NCBI GenBank assembly: GCA_035512595.1 | Contig: DATKDU010000028.1 | Location: 1 to 23,851 of the forward strand | Length of the DNA stretch: 23,851 bases | Source: DATKDU01 sp035512595 | Lineage (GTDB): Bacteria; Planctomycetota; Planctomycetia; Pirellulales; Pirellulaceae | Direction: 5' to 3' | Shown: positions 6,666 through 13,959 of the stretch, one piece after another | Numbering within the stretch: position 1 is the stretch's first letter | Layout of the letters: each line of letters begins with the position of its first letter | The notes under the pieces: generated by a model | Told to the model about the DNA's origin: nothing | Databases searched by the model: none | What the model saw: the letters and a program-made list of their open reading frames with translations, nothing else | Made by a program: the position numbers and the translations under genes

Positions 6666-6912
6666 GGCGCGCTTCCTTGGAAAGCGGATTGGTCTGCGGC
6701 CGGCAACGACATGAGCCGCACACTCCAGCTAGATTGTTGCGGCAGTTCTGGCGGTCTGCGAATGGGGCCACTGGCCGGTCGTTCGGCACAACCCCTACGG
6801 CCGTGCGCAGGGCCGTTGACTTTGGGACTGGACAACGACGCCCCGACCGCTCAATCTGGAGTTGGGAACTTGTTTGCCGTTTGTCACTTCGCGCCCCCTC
6901 TGGATCGTCGCC

Positions 6913-7491
6913 ATGAACACCCGTTTGCGGACTTCGATCGCCCTGGCGTCCGCGGCCATGGTCATCGCCGTCAGCGGCTGCGGCCGGACGCCTCCCACGC
7001 CCGTGCGAGCCAACCCACCGGCCGCGAAGCCTGCCGACGGTGATTTGCTCGTGACGCACGAGGGGCCCGAGCAGCGGCCGCAGTCCCGCACGCGGGCCAC
7101 GATTCGCGACGAGTCGGTGGCGCCGGCGTCGCTGGAGGTGGTGGTGCCAACTCCGAAGAGCGAGCAGCAACTGGCGGCCGACGCTCTGACTCGGATTGGA
7201 CCGCCGGCAGTGCCGATGCTCGTGGAAGCGCTCCGCGGCACCGACGACGAAGTTCGCCGTCAGGCGTGCCAGGTGCTCGTGCGCATGGGGCCCGATGCCA
7301 AGGAGGCGGTTCCGGAGCTCGTCAACCTGCTCGACGACCCGGATGAGGACCTGCGCCGCATGGCCGCCACGGCACTGGGAAGAATCGGCCCGGATGCCGG
7401 CGAGGCGGTCCCGGCGTTGATGCGGCGGTTGCTCGAAGGGGAGACGCCGCCGCCGCCTGCCGGGGAACCGCAGCGTTTTCCCCCGCGATAG
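6913..7491 (+). CDS. HEAT-repeat lipoprotein
   Basis: The 192-residue product begins MNTRLRTSIALASAAMVIAV followed by SGC, a type II signal peptide with Cys23 as the probable lipidated residue, so it is likely membrane-attached. A Pro/Ala-rich linker (24-80) leads to about three PBS-lyase-type HEAT repeats near 85-108, 113-142 and 146-175. These repeat the pattern A...L..IGP.A..AVP.L...L.D.D..VR..A. Such solenoids usually bind other proteins. ATG 6913 was preferred over upstream TTG 6862 because it gives a standard lipoprotein signal. The tail is Pro-rich. The 247 bases between this gene and the divergent membrane protein probably hold both promoters, but no convincing pair of boxes was found. 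Confidence 0.8.
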   Translation: MNTRLRTSIALASAAMVIAVSGCGRTPPTPVRANPPAAKPADGDLLVTHEGPEQRPQSRTRATIRDESVAPASLEVVVPTPKSEQQLAADALTRIGPPAVPMLVEALRGTDDEVRRQACQVLVRMGPDAKEAVPELVNLLDDPDEDLRRMAATALGRIGPDAGEAVPALMRRLLEGETPPPPAGEPQRFPPR

Positions 7492-7719
7492 GCGCAACAT
7501 GCCTCGCGGGATTTTCCGACGTTCCGTGCCCAGCGCGCTGCTATCACCACTGGCGCGGTGCAGGGCTCATACGCTCCCCAACCTCCAGCCGCTCTGTTAC
7601 GATGCTGGACTCGGGCTTGAGCCTTCGGTCCGCCCGCTGATGAGCAGAATAACCGCGAAGCATCCGCCGCGCTGGCCGCCAATTCCCGGCCGTCGCCCAT
7701 TCCCTGCAAAGGCCCCTGC
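7492..7719 (+). other. Intergenic gap between HEAT lipoprotein and SEC-C/TPR genes
   Basis: Nothing clear is visible in these 228 bases apart from short self-complementary words such as GGCTTGAGCC and CCGCC/GGCGG. No strong promoter or Shine-Dalgarno precedes the ATG at 7720. Confidence 0.5.
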
Positions 7720-9864
7720 ATGGCACTCGACCCATATCAACCCTGTCCCTGTGGCATCGATAAAAAAGTCAAATTCTGCTGCGGCAGCGACATCGTCGGC
7801 GAGCTGAACAAAATTCACGATCTGGTCGGCGGCGAGCAGCGGCTGGGGGCTATCGACCACATCAACCGGCTGCTGGCCGTCAATGCCAACCGCGGCTGCC
7901 TGCTGCTGGAAAAGGCGTCGATCCAGCTCGAGCTCCGCGAGTTCGAGGCCGCCAAGAAAACGGTCAACGAGCTGCTCACCGTCCTGCCGAGCAATCCCAA
8001 CGGGCTGGCCCTGCTGGCGACGCTCGAAGCGGCCGAGCTGAAGACCGAGGAAGCGGTCGATACCCTGCAGCAGACGCTCGAATCGGCTCAGGGGCGGATC
8101 ACCAGCCACGTCTACCAGGCGATCAGCATCGTGGCCCGCGCGCTGGCCGCCAAGGGAGAGTTTCTCGCAGCCCGAGGGCACCTCCTGTTTCAAGTCGGCG
8201 CGACCGACGGACAGGAACGGGGCGCGATGTCGGCCTTGCTGGAGCTCGAAGCCAGCGGCCAGATTCCCCTTCCCGCACTGGGCCTCGATCGGCCGATTGC
8301 GCCCGAAGCCAGCGGGCGGCTGAGTGCCGCCGGCATTGCCGAGTTCAACGCGGCGCTCAAGGACGCCGGCATCGGCTGCTGGCTGAATGCCGCTCAGAAG
8401 CTGGAGGCGCTGGCCGAGCGCGAGCCGTACGACCCGGCCGTGTGGAAGAGCATCGGTGTCTTCCGCTGCTGGCTGGCCGACAACGAAAAGGCCAAGGCGG
8501 CGCTGCGGCGTTATGCTTCGTTCGCCTCGATTCCGCGCGATGATGCGGTCGAGGCCGAAACGATCGTCCAGTATCTGACCGACGCCAGCGACATCGACAC
8601 GCTGCCGGAGTTCACGCTGACGTATGCCGTTAGCGACGTGTCGGCCCTGCAGGAGCAGTTGCTCTCCAACCGCCGGCTCCAGTCGGTGCAGTTCGATCCG
8701 GCCGCCTTCCGCGAGGCGGAGGAAGTGCCGCCGCTGTCGGTCTTCCTGCTCCTGGATCGCGAAGTGCCGGCGACGAGCGAAGGGCTGACGCTGGAAAGCG
8801 TCCCCACGGTGATCGGCGAGCTGATGCTGTTCGGCAAGCAGACCGACCGGGCGGCACGCGTGGAAATGTCGCTGATCAAGACCGCCGAATACGACGCCCG
8901 CAAACGGCTGCTGGAAGATGCGCTGGGGCAGTTCAGTGCGGGACTCGAAAAGGAAGAGGAGACGGGGCGCGTCGCCAGCGTGGCGGCGGCATTGTCGCTG
9001 AGCTGGCGTCTCCCCGACAACACGCCGAACGAGCTCCGCAAGGCATTGGTCGCCGAGCACCGGCGAAACATCCTGCTCCATGTGTGGCCCGACCTGCCGC
9101 AAGGAGTGCTCGACGGCAAGTCGCTCCGTCAGGCGGCTGCCGACGCGTCGAAGCAGGTGCGCGCGCTGGCGACCGTCCTGCTGGCCGACCTGTCGGAGAC
9201 GGATGAGCTCCCCGTGTACAACGAGGTCCGCAAGTCGGTCGGATTGCCGACGGTCGAACCGCTCGATCCGCAGGGGCTGCGGGTGGCGGCCCTGTCGCCG
9301 CCGAAGCTGGCGCGGCTGGACGTGAAGAAGCTCTCCGACGACGACCTGGAGGGAGTTTTGCACCGGGCGATGATGATGTCGTCGCCGCGGATTATGCGCC
9401 GTGTCGGCCCGGAGATGGCCAGCCGGCCGAGCATGGACGCGAAATTCCCTCGCAGCGAGCTGTTTGAAATCCTGGCCAAGGTCAGCACCGATGCCGACGA
9501 ATCGCTGGCCTACATCCACCAGGCGCAGGAAGCAGCCACGGCGGCCGGAAAATCGCCCGCCCGCTTCTTGATCGCTGAAATACCGATTCGCATTCAGCGG
9601 CGGGAAATCGACGAGTTCCGCAAACTGTTCGACCGGCTGAGCACGCGGCACATCAACGAGCCGGGAGTGGCGCAGGCGCTCCAGTCGATTTTGTACCAGC
9701 TCGGCATCCTGCGGCCCGACGGGTCGGTCGCCACGCCGCGCGGCGGATCGCCGGCGACGCCGACTGCCGTTCCACCGCCGGCCGGCGGGCTGTGGACCCC
9801 CGATCAGGGTGCGGCGGCAGCACCGGCGGGCAAGAGCAAGCTGATCCTGCCGGGGATGGATTGA
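7720..9864 (+). CDS. SEC-C motif and TPR-like repeat protein
   Basis: The 714-residue product opens with PYQPCPCGIDKKVKFCCG, a SEC-C zinc-binding motif (C-x-C-x8-C-C, Cys9, 11, 20 and 21). This motif is best known from the C-terminus of SecA, where it binds SecB and ribosomes. Here it is at the extreme N-terminus. Residues about 28-180 form TPR-like helix pairs (GAIDHINRLLAVNANRG, then LREFEAAKKTVNELLTVLP), with another pair near 225-290. The remainder is mostly helical without a recognised domain, ending in a Pro/Gly/Ala-rich stretch and the tail KSKLILPGMD. There is no signal peptide, so it is probably cytoplasmic. The SEC-C motif suggests contact with the ribosome, translocase or another protein, but the actual role is unknown. 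Confidence 0.83.
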   Translation: MALDPYQPCPCGIDKKVKFCCGSDIVGELNKIHDLVGGEQRLGAIDHINRLLAVNANRGCLLLEKASIQLELREFEAAKKTVNELLTVLPSNPNGLALLATLEAAELKTEEAVDTLQQTLESAQGRITSHVYQAISIVARALAAKGEFLAARGHLLFQVGATDGQERGAMSALLELEASGQIPLPALGLDRPIAPEASGRLSAAGIAEFNAALKDAGIGCWLNAAQKLEALAEREPYDPAVWKSIGVFRCWLADNEKAKAALRRYASFASIPRDDAVEAETIVQYLTDASDIDTLPEFTLTYAVSDVSALQEQLLSNRRLQSVQFDPAAFREAEEVPPLSVFLLLDREVPATSEGLTLESVPTVIGELMLFGKQTDRAARVEMSLIKTAEYDARKRLLEDALGQFSAGLEKEEETGRVASVAAALSLSWRLPDNTPNELRKALVAEHRRNILLHVWPDLPQGVLDGKSLRQAAADASKQVRALATVLLADLSETDELPVYNEVRKSVGLPTVEPLDPQGLRVAALSPPKLARLDVKKLSDDDLEGVLHRAMMMSSPRIMRRVGPEMASRPSMDAKFPRSELFEILAKVSTDADESLAYIHQAQEAATAAGKSPARFLIAEIPIRIQRREIDEFRKLFDRLSTRHINEPGVAQALQSILYQLGILRPDGSVATPRGGSPATPTAVPPPAGGLWTPDQGAAAAPAGKSKLILPGMD

Positions 9865-9899
9865 CGGTTCGTCAGATTCATAGTTCGCGTTGAGTGAAG

Positions 9900-9974
9900 A
9901 ATGACCAATGACCAAGTCCCAATGACGAATGGGATCAGCCGACATTGGTCATTGGGACTTGGTCATTGGTCATT
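9900..9974. repeat. Perfect 27-bp inverted repeat with 21-base loop
   Basis: The arms at 9900-9926 and 9948-9974 are exact reverse complements. Each is built from the repeated word AATGACC/GGTCATT around CAAGTCCC/GGGACTTG. It begins 36 bases after the SEC-C/TPR gene and ends 55 bases before ribD. As RNA it would be very stable, so it probably ends or processes the upstream message, although no T-tract follows. It is built from short repeated words like the heptamer element at 4561-4671. Confidence 0.9.
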
Positions 9975-10029
9975 TGAAATGAACGTGGCAACCAAATGAC
10001 GGCTTGGCAAAGCACGAATCGCGATTTCG

Positions 10030-11169
10030 ATGACTTTTTCTGATCTCGACACCCGGTTCATGCAGCGGGCCCTGGAGTTGGCGGTCCGCGGGCAAGGGAG
10101 CGTCGAGCCCAATCCGATGGTCGGCGCGGTCATTGCACAAGGGGATCAAAGCGTCGGTGAAGGGTGGCACACGCGGTTCGGCGCATCGCATGCCGAAATC
10201 GACGCCCTGCGGGCCGCCGGCGACAAGGCTCAGGGCGGCACCCTGTACGTCACGCTCGAGCCCTGCTGCCATCACGGCAAGACTCCGCCGTGTACGGAGG
10301 CGATTTTCGCCGCCGGCATTCGCCGCGTCGTGGCGGCGATGCAAGATCCGTTTCCCAAGGTCAGCGGCGGCGGCATCGGCCAATTGCGCAGTGCCGGGAT
10401 TCAGGTCGAGGCAGGCTTGCTGGAGCCGCAAGCGCGGGACCTCAACGCGCCCTATCTCAAGCTGCTCCGCAGCGGCCGGCCGTGGGTGATTGCCAAGTGG
10501 GCCATGACGCTCGACGGCCGGATTGCGACGCGCGGCGGCTACAGCAAGTGGATCAGCGGCGAGGCGTCGCGCGAGGTGGTTCACGTTTTGCGCGGCCGCG
10601 TGGATGCGATCCTCGTCGGACGCCGCACGGCCCAGATCGACGATCCGTTGCTCACGGCCCGCCCGCAGCGCGAGCAGGATGAGTACGGCCCCACGGTCCG
10701 CCGCGTCGCGACGCGAGTCGTTCTCGACTCGCGGGCGCGGCTCTCCAGCCACAGCCAACTCGTGAAGACGGCGGGCCAGACGCCGCTCTTGGTAGCGTGC
10801 GGTCCCGACGCGGACGAGAAGGAAATGCGCCGGCTGTCGGAATGCGGCGTGGAAGTGCTCCCCTTTTTGGCGGCAACCCAGTTCGAGCGGACGCTGCAGC
10901 TCCTGGATGAGCTGGGACGCCGGCAAGTGACCAACCTTCTGGTCGAAGGGGGCGCGCAGCTTCTGGGCACGCTCCTCGACGCCCGGCAGATCGACGAAGT
11001 CCACATCTTCGTCGCCCCCAAACTCTTCGGCGGCGAGCAAGCGATCAGCCCCATCGGCGGCGCAGGAGCCGATCACGTGGCCAAGGGGCTGGCGATCGGC
11101 GAACTGAAGTGCGAGCGGCTGGGGGAAGACGTGTACCTGCACGGGCGATTGTCCGCAGCCTGCGGCTGA
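10030..11169 (+). CDS. ribD: Bifunctional riboflavin deaminase/reductase RibD
   Basis: The 379-residue product carries both RibD domains. The N-terminal deaminase (about 1-145) removes the amino group from 2,5-diamino-6-ribosylamino-pyrimidinone 5'-phosphate. It shows HAEIDAL (His54, Glu56) and PCCHHGKTPPC, giving zinc ligands His54, Cys79 and Cys88 and proton donor Glu56. The C-terminal reductase (from about 150) begins with the family signature WVIAKWAMTLDGRIA and continues with SKWISG, AILVGRRTAQIDDPLLTAR and NLLVEGGAQLLG. Together they catalyse the second and third steps of riboflavin synthesis from GTP in the cytoplasm. The length is normal. The gene is alone: no ribE, ribBA or ribH is adjacent, and the preceding gap holds no FMN riboswitch that I can recognise. 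Confidence 0.96.
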   Translation: MTFSDLDTRFMQRALELAVRGQGSVEPNPMVGAVIAQGDQSVGEGWHTRFGASHAEIDALRAAGDKAQGGTLYVTLEPCCHHGKTPPCTEAIFAAGIRRVVAAMQDPFPKVSGGGIGQLRSAGIQVEAGLLEPQARDLNAPYLKLLRSGRPWVIAKWAMTLDGRIATRGGYSKWISGEASREVVHVLRGRVDAILVGRRTAQIDDPLLTARPQREQDEYGPTVRRVATRVVLDSRARLSSHSQLVKTAGQTPLLVACGPDADEKEMRRLSECGVEVLPFLAATQFERTLQLLDELGRRQVTNLLVEGGAQLLGTLLDARQIDEVHIFVAPKLFGGEQAISPIGGAGADHVAKGLAIGELKCERLGEDVYLHGRLSAACG

Positions 11170-11223
11170 CAGCCGCCGGGCGCGGCTGCTCATCTCACCT
11201 GTGAAAAAACTTCTTCGCGCCTC

Positions 11224-11251
11224 TTGACAGCGATCGGCGGCTACATACTAT
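11224..11251 (+). promoter_or_regulatory. Sigma-70-type promoter for the LEPR-XLL-like gene
   Basis: A perfect -35 box TTGACA at 11224-11229 is followed after 16 bases by TACTAT at 11246-11251. TATGAT at 11249-11254 is an alternative -10 with 19-base spacing. Transcription would start near 11258, right at the dyads that follow. Confidence 0.65.
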
Positions 11252-11258
11252 GATACGA

Positions 11259-11292
11259 AGTACGTCATATCGACGTACTACGATCAGTCGTA
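11259..11292. promoter_or_regulatory. Tandem dyads, candidate operator
   Basis: AGTACGTC (11259-11266) and GACGTACT (11272-11279) form a perfect 8-bp dyad with a five-base centre. A second dyad, TACGA-N4-TCGTA (11279-11292), starts on the last base of the first. Both sit at or just after the expected transcription start, where a bound repressor would block initiation. The octamer CGACGTAC (11271-11278) recurs in the dyad at the BlaI-type promoter (13509-13516). Binding by that repressor is an inference. Confidence 0.5.
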
Positions 11293-11338
11293 TTTAAGCG
11301 GCGGTCGGTTCTAAAGTCCCTTGCCCAGGAGCATCCCC

Positions 11339-13459
11339 ATGTCGCCCCAAGCGCGTCGTTCCTTCGAGGTTGCAGGCCCCGGCTCCCGCACGCACCGTCA
11401 CCGGACTCAAAATGCCCGCACTCTGGCCGTCGAGCACCTCGAAGAGCGCCAGGTCTTGTCTACGTTCCTCGTGACCAATACCGCCGACAGCGGCGCCGGA
11501 TCGCTGCGGCAGGCCATCCTCGATGCCAATGCCAATCCCGGGGCGGATGCGATCGTGTTTCAGATTCCCGTCAGCGATCCCAACTTTGTGGACGTCGATT
11601 CTCACCTGCCCGGCGGGGACCCCGATCCCGACGCCTTTGTGATCAGACCGCTCTCCGGCTTGCCCGCGCTCACGGATACCAGCGGCGGCACCACGATCGA
11701 CGGCCGCAGCCAGACGGCGTTCAGCGGCGACACCAACCCCTTCGGTCCGGAAATCGTGCTCGACGGCTCCCTGGCCAGGACTCCGTCTCAAGCCCAGGGA
11801 CTGCTGTTTCTCCGAGACGTTGACAACAACGCCGTCTTCGGACTCAACATTCGGAATTTCAGCGGACGCGGCATTAACTTCCAGGAGAGCGATGGCAACT
11901 GGGTGGCGGGAAACTATCTCGGCACCGACGCCACCGGCACCCAGGCAGCTCCCAACCGCTTGGGCGGAATGACGATCTTGAAAGGAAGCTTCAACCTGAT
12001 TGGCACCAATGCCGACGGAGTGGATGATGCGGCCGAAGGAAATCTGATCTCCGGAAACTTAGGCTCTGGAGTGAGAATCTCCGGCTTTGCCATCGGCGCG
12101 CCGCCGGCGCCGGCGACGCAAAACGTGATCGCCGGCAACTTGATCGGCACCGATGCGACGGGCACGTTTTCCATCGGCAACCAGGTGCTCGGGCTTGATT
12201 TCAACCAGGCCCACGGCAACCGCATCGGCACCAATGGCGACGGCGTGCGAGACGCGGCAGAACGCAACGTGCTGTCGGGAAACCGCCTCGATGGGGTGAG
12301 GCTGCTCCGGTCCGACGACAATGTCGTGGCCGGAAATTACATTGGCACCGACGCGACGGGAACAGTGCGGGTGGAGGGCGTCCATAGCACGCAGCGCGGC
12401 GTATCGATCGACAACCAGGCCAGTTCCAACCGCATCGGGACGAATGCCGACGGCCTGGCGGACGAGGCGGAGCGGAACATCATTTCCGCCAACTTCCAGT
12501 ATGGAGTGGTCCTCTTTTCAGTGGGGACGGAACGCAACGTGATCGCGGGCAATTCCATTGGTGTGAATGTCGATGGCGATCCCTTGGGCAACGGGCTGGA
12601 GGGCATCTTCATGCTCGCCGGCGCGAGCGACAACGTCGTCGGGACCAACGGCGACAAGGTGCGCGACGAGGTCGAGGGCAATACGATCGCCTTCAACGCA
12701 CGGGCCGGCGTCGGGCTGGGATCCTCTGCCAGCGATGCAACCGTCGCGCGGAACTCGATTCGCGGCAATTCGATCCACTCCAACGCGGGCTTAGGCATTG
12801 ATTTGGGGCGCGACGGCGTGACGCTCAACGACAATGGCGACGGCGACACTGGCCCCAACGAGCTGCAGAATTTCCCACTGCTGTATGACGCCGTATCGGT
12901 CGCTCCCGTCGGCACCGCCGTGGCCGGTACGCTGAGAAGCACGCCCAGCAGCAGCTTCACGATCGACTTCTACGCCAGTTCGGCCGCTGATCCGTCCGGC
13001 TTTGGCGAAGGCGAGCGCTGGCTGGGAGCGATCGAGGTGACGAGCAATCCAGCGGGAGTCGCCAACTTCGCCGACGTTCTGCCAGCCTCCACGATCGGCG
13101 GCGAAGTGTTGACCGCGACCGCCACGGACGCGGCGGGAAACACGTCGGAGTTTTCGCTGGCGATCACGATCACGCCGGCCAGCACGCAGGTCACCGGGGA
13201 CGCGGCATTGGCCCTGGCGCTGGCAGCGATGGACGACATGATCTCCAGCGATTGGGGGACAAGCGAGGAGGAAAGAGAACTGCTGCTAATAGACGCACTC
13301 TCGTCTGACGCAGTCCAAATCCCGCTTGGCTCGGAAGCGATCATTTCCGTGCTCGCGGAAGACCTGTGGGAAGGAGCCGACTCCGAAATGCCCGTGGACG
13401 TGCTTGAACTCGGTCTCGCCATTCTGGCCGACGATCTGCTCGATGAAAACGTCGGTTGA
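11339..13459 (+). CDS. Secreted LEPR-XLL-like protein with parallel beta-helix repeats
   Basis: The 706-residue product starts with a basic stretch and then VEHLEERQVLS (31-41), a variant of the LEPR-XLL motif found at the N-terminus of many large exported planctomycete proteins. TNTADSGAGSLRQAILDANA follows, the 'SLR-AI' segment that commonly opens right-handed beta-helix domains. Four long repeats follow, with IGTDATGT (or the variant IGVNVDGD) at about residues 195, 270, 336 and 408. Each is followed by N.IGTN.DGV.DAAE.N.ISGN. A beta-sandwich-like region (about 520-620) and an acidic, Leu-rich tail complete it. It is probably located at the cell surface or outside the cell. The ATG at 11339 was chosen because AGGAG at 11327-11331 lies seven bases upstream, rather than TTG 11321. 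The strong promoter and dyads upstream suggest repression by the neighbouring BlaI-type protein. Confidence 0.86.
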   Translation: MSPQARRSFEVAGPGSRTHRHRTQNARTLAVEHLEERQVLSTFLVTNTADSGAGSLRQAILDANANPGADAIVFQIPVSDPNFVDVDSHLPGGDPDPDAFVIRPLSGLPALTDTSGGTTIDGRSQTAFSGDTNPFGPEIVLDGSLARTPSQAQGLLFLRDVDNNAVFGLNIRNFSGRGINFQESDGNWVAGNYLGTDATGTQAAPNRLGGMTILKGSFNLIGTNADGVDDAAEGNLISGNLGSGVRISGFAIGAPPAPATQNVIAGNLIGTDATGTFSIGNQVLGLDFNQAHGNRIGTNGDGVRDAAERNVLSGNRLDGVRLLRSDDNVVAGNYIGTDATGTVRVEGVHSTQRGVSIDNQASSNRIGTNADGLADEAERNIISANFQYGVVLFSVGTERNVIAGNSIGVNVDGDPLGNGLEGIFMLAGASDNVVGTNGDKVRDEVEGNTIAFNARAGVGLGSSASDATVARNSIRGNSIHSNAGLGIDLGRDGVTLNDNGDGDTGPNELQNFPLLYDAVSVAPVGTAVAGTLRSTPSSSFTIDFYASSAADPSGFGEGERWLGAIEVTSNPAGVANFADVLPASTIGGEVLTATATDAAGNTSEFSLAITITPASTQVTGDAALALALAAMDDMISSDWGTSEEERELLLIDALSSDAVQIPLGSEAIISVLAEDLWEGADSEMPVDVLELGLAILADDLLDENVG

Positions 13460-13490
13460 GTGCGACGTCGCCCCAAAGCGAGCCCGTCGA

Positions 13491-13519
13491 TTGACATTGA
13501 CTCTACGCCGACGTACGAT
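13491..13519 (+). promoter_or_regulatory. Promoter of the BlaI/M56 pair
   Basis: TTGACA at 13491-13496 is followed after exactly 17 bases by TACGAT at 13514-13519. Transcription would start near 13526, giving a leader of only about 20 bases containing AGGAGG at 13534-13539. This is the best-formed promoter in the window. Confidence 0.75.
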
Positions 13520-13530
13520 GCGTCGGCGTA
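13504..13530. promoter_or_regulatory. Perfect 10-bp dyad around the -10 box (operator)
   Basis: TACGCCGACG (13504-13513) and CGTCGGCGTA (13521-13530) are exact reverse complements separated by seven bases. Those seven bases contain the -10 hexamer TACGAT, so a protein bound to the dyad would cover the promoter. BlaI/MecI-type repressors bind dyads at their own promoters as dimers, which makes autoregulation by the next gene likely. Confidence 0.68.
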
Positions 13531-13545
13531 ACTAGGAGGATGGTT

Positions 13546-13959
13546 GTGGCCAAGACCCCTGTGAACAAGACACCGCCGCTGCACGGACTGGGGGAGCTTC
13601 AGGCCGAAGTGATGGAAATCGTGTGGGAATTGGGGGAGGCGACCGTCACCCAGGTCCACGAGCGCATTTGCCGCAAACGGAAAGTTACCTACACGACGAT
13701 CCTGACGGCGATGCAGAAGCTGGACAAAAAGTGCTGGCTCACCCATCGCTCGGAGGGGCGGGCTTACGTTTACCAGCCGCGGCAGAGCCGCGAGGAAGCG
13801 CATTGGGGCGTCCTGCGCAAGTTGATCAAGGAGGCGTTCCGGGCCGATCCTCTGCGTTTGATGTCGCACCTCCTCGAGCAGCACCCGATGACGGACGAGG
13901 AGCTGGCCGACCTCAAGAAGCTCATCGACAACCGCCGCAAGGAGAAACGCCGTGAGTGA
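13546..13959 (+). CDS. BlaI/MecI/CopY-family transcriptional repressor
   Basis: The 137-residue product has the family's usual length. The N-terminal winged helix shows LQAEVMEIVWELGEATVTQVHERI, with recognition-helix region VTYTTILTAMQKLDKKCWLTHRSEGRAYVYQP, the classic BlaI pattern. The C-terminal half (LLEQHPMTDEELADLKKLID) fits the dimerisation helices. Such repressors bind a dyad and are released when a BlaR1/MecR1-type membrane protease sends a signal. GTG at 13546 is the better start because AGGAGG (13534-13539) lies six bases upstream. The ATG at 13540 touches that Shine-Dalgarno and leaves no spacing. The last eight bases overlap the start of the M56 gene, which indicates translational coupling and a two-gene sensor-repressor unit. 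Confidence 0.93.
   Translation: MAKTPVNKTPPLHGLGELQAEVMEIVWELGEATVTQVHERICRKRKVTYTTILTAMQKLDKKCWLTHRSEGRAYVYQPRQSREEAHWGVLRKLIKEAFRADPLRLMSHLLEQHPMTDEELADLKKLIDNRRKEKRRE

Noticed and set aside
7597..9945. 782-residue open frame on the minus strand
   Set aside because: It mirrors the SEC-C/TPR gene and has shadow-like composition (runs of R, Q, H, A and G) with no domain. High-G+C genes leave long open frames on the opposite strand.
9900..9974. FMN riboswitch before ribD
   Set aside because: The sequence is a simple perfect stem with no multi-branched conserved core of the RFN element.
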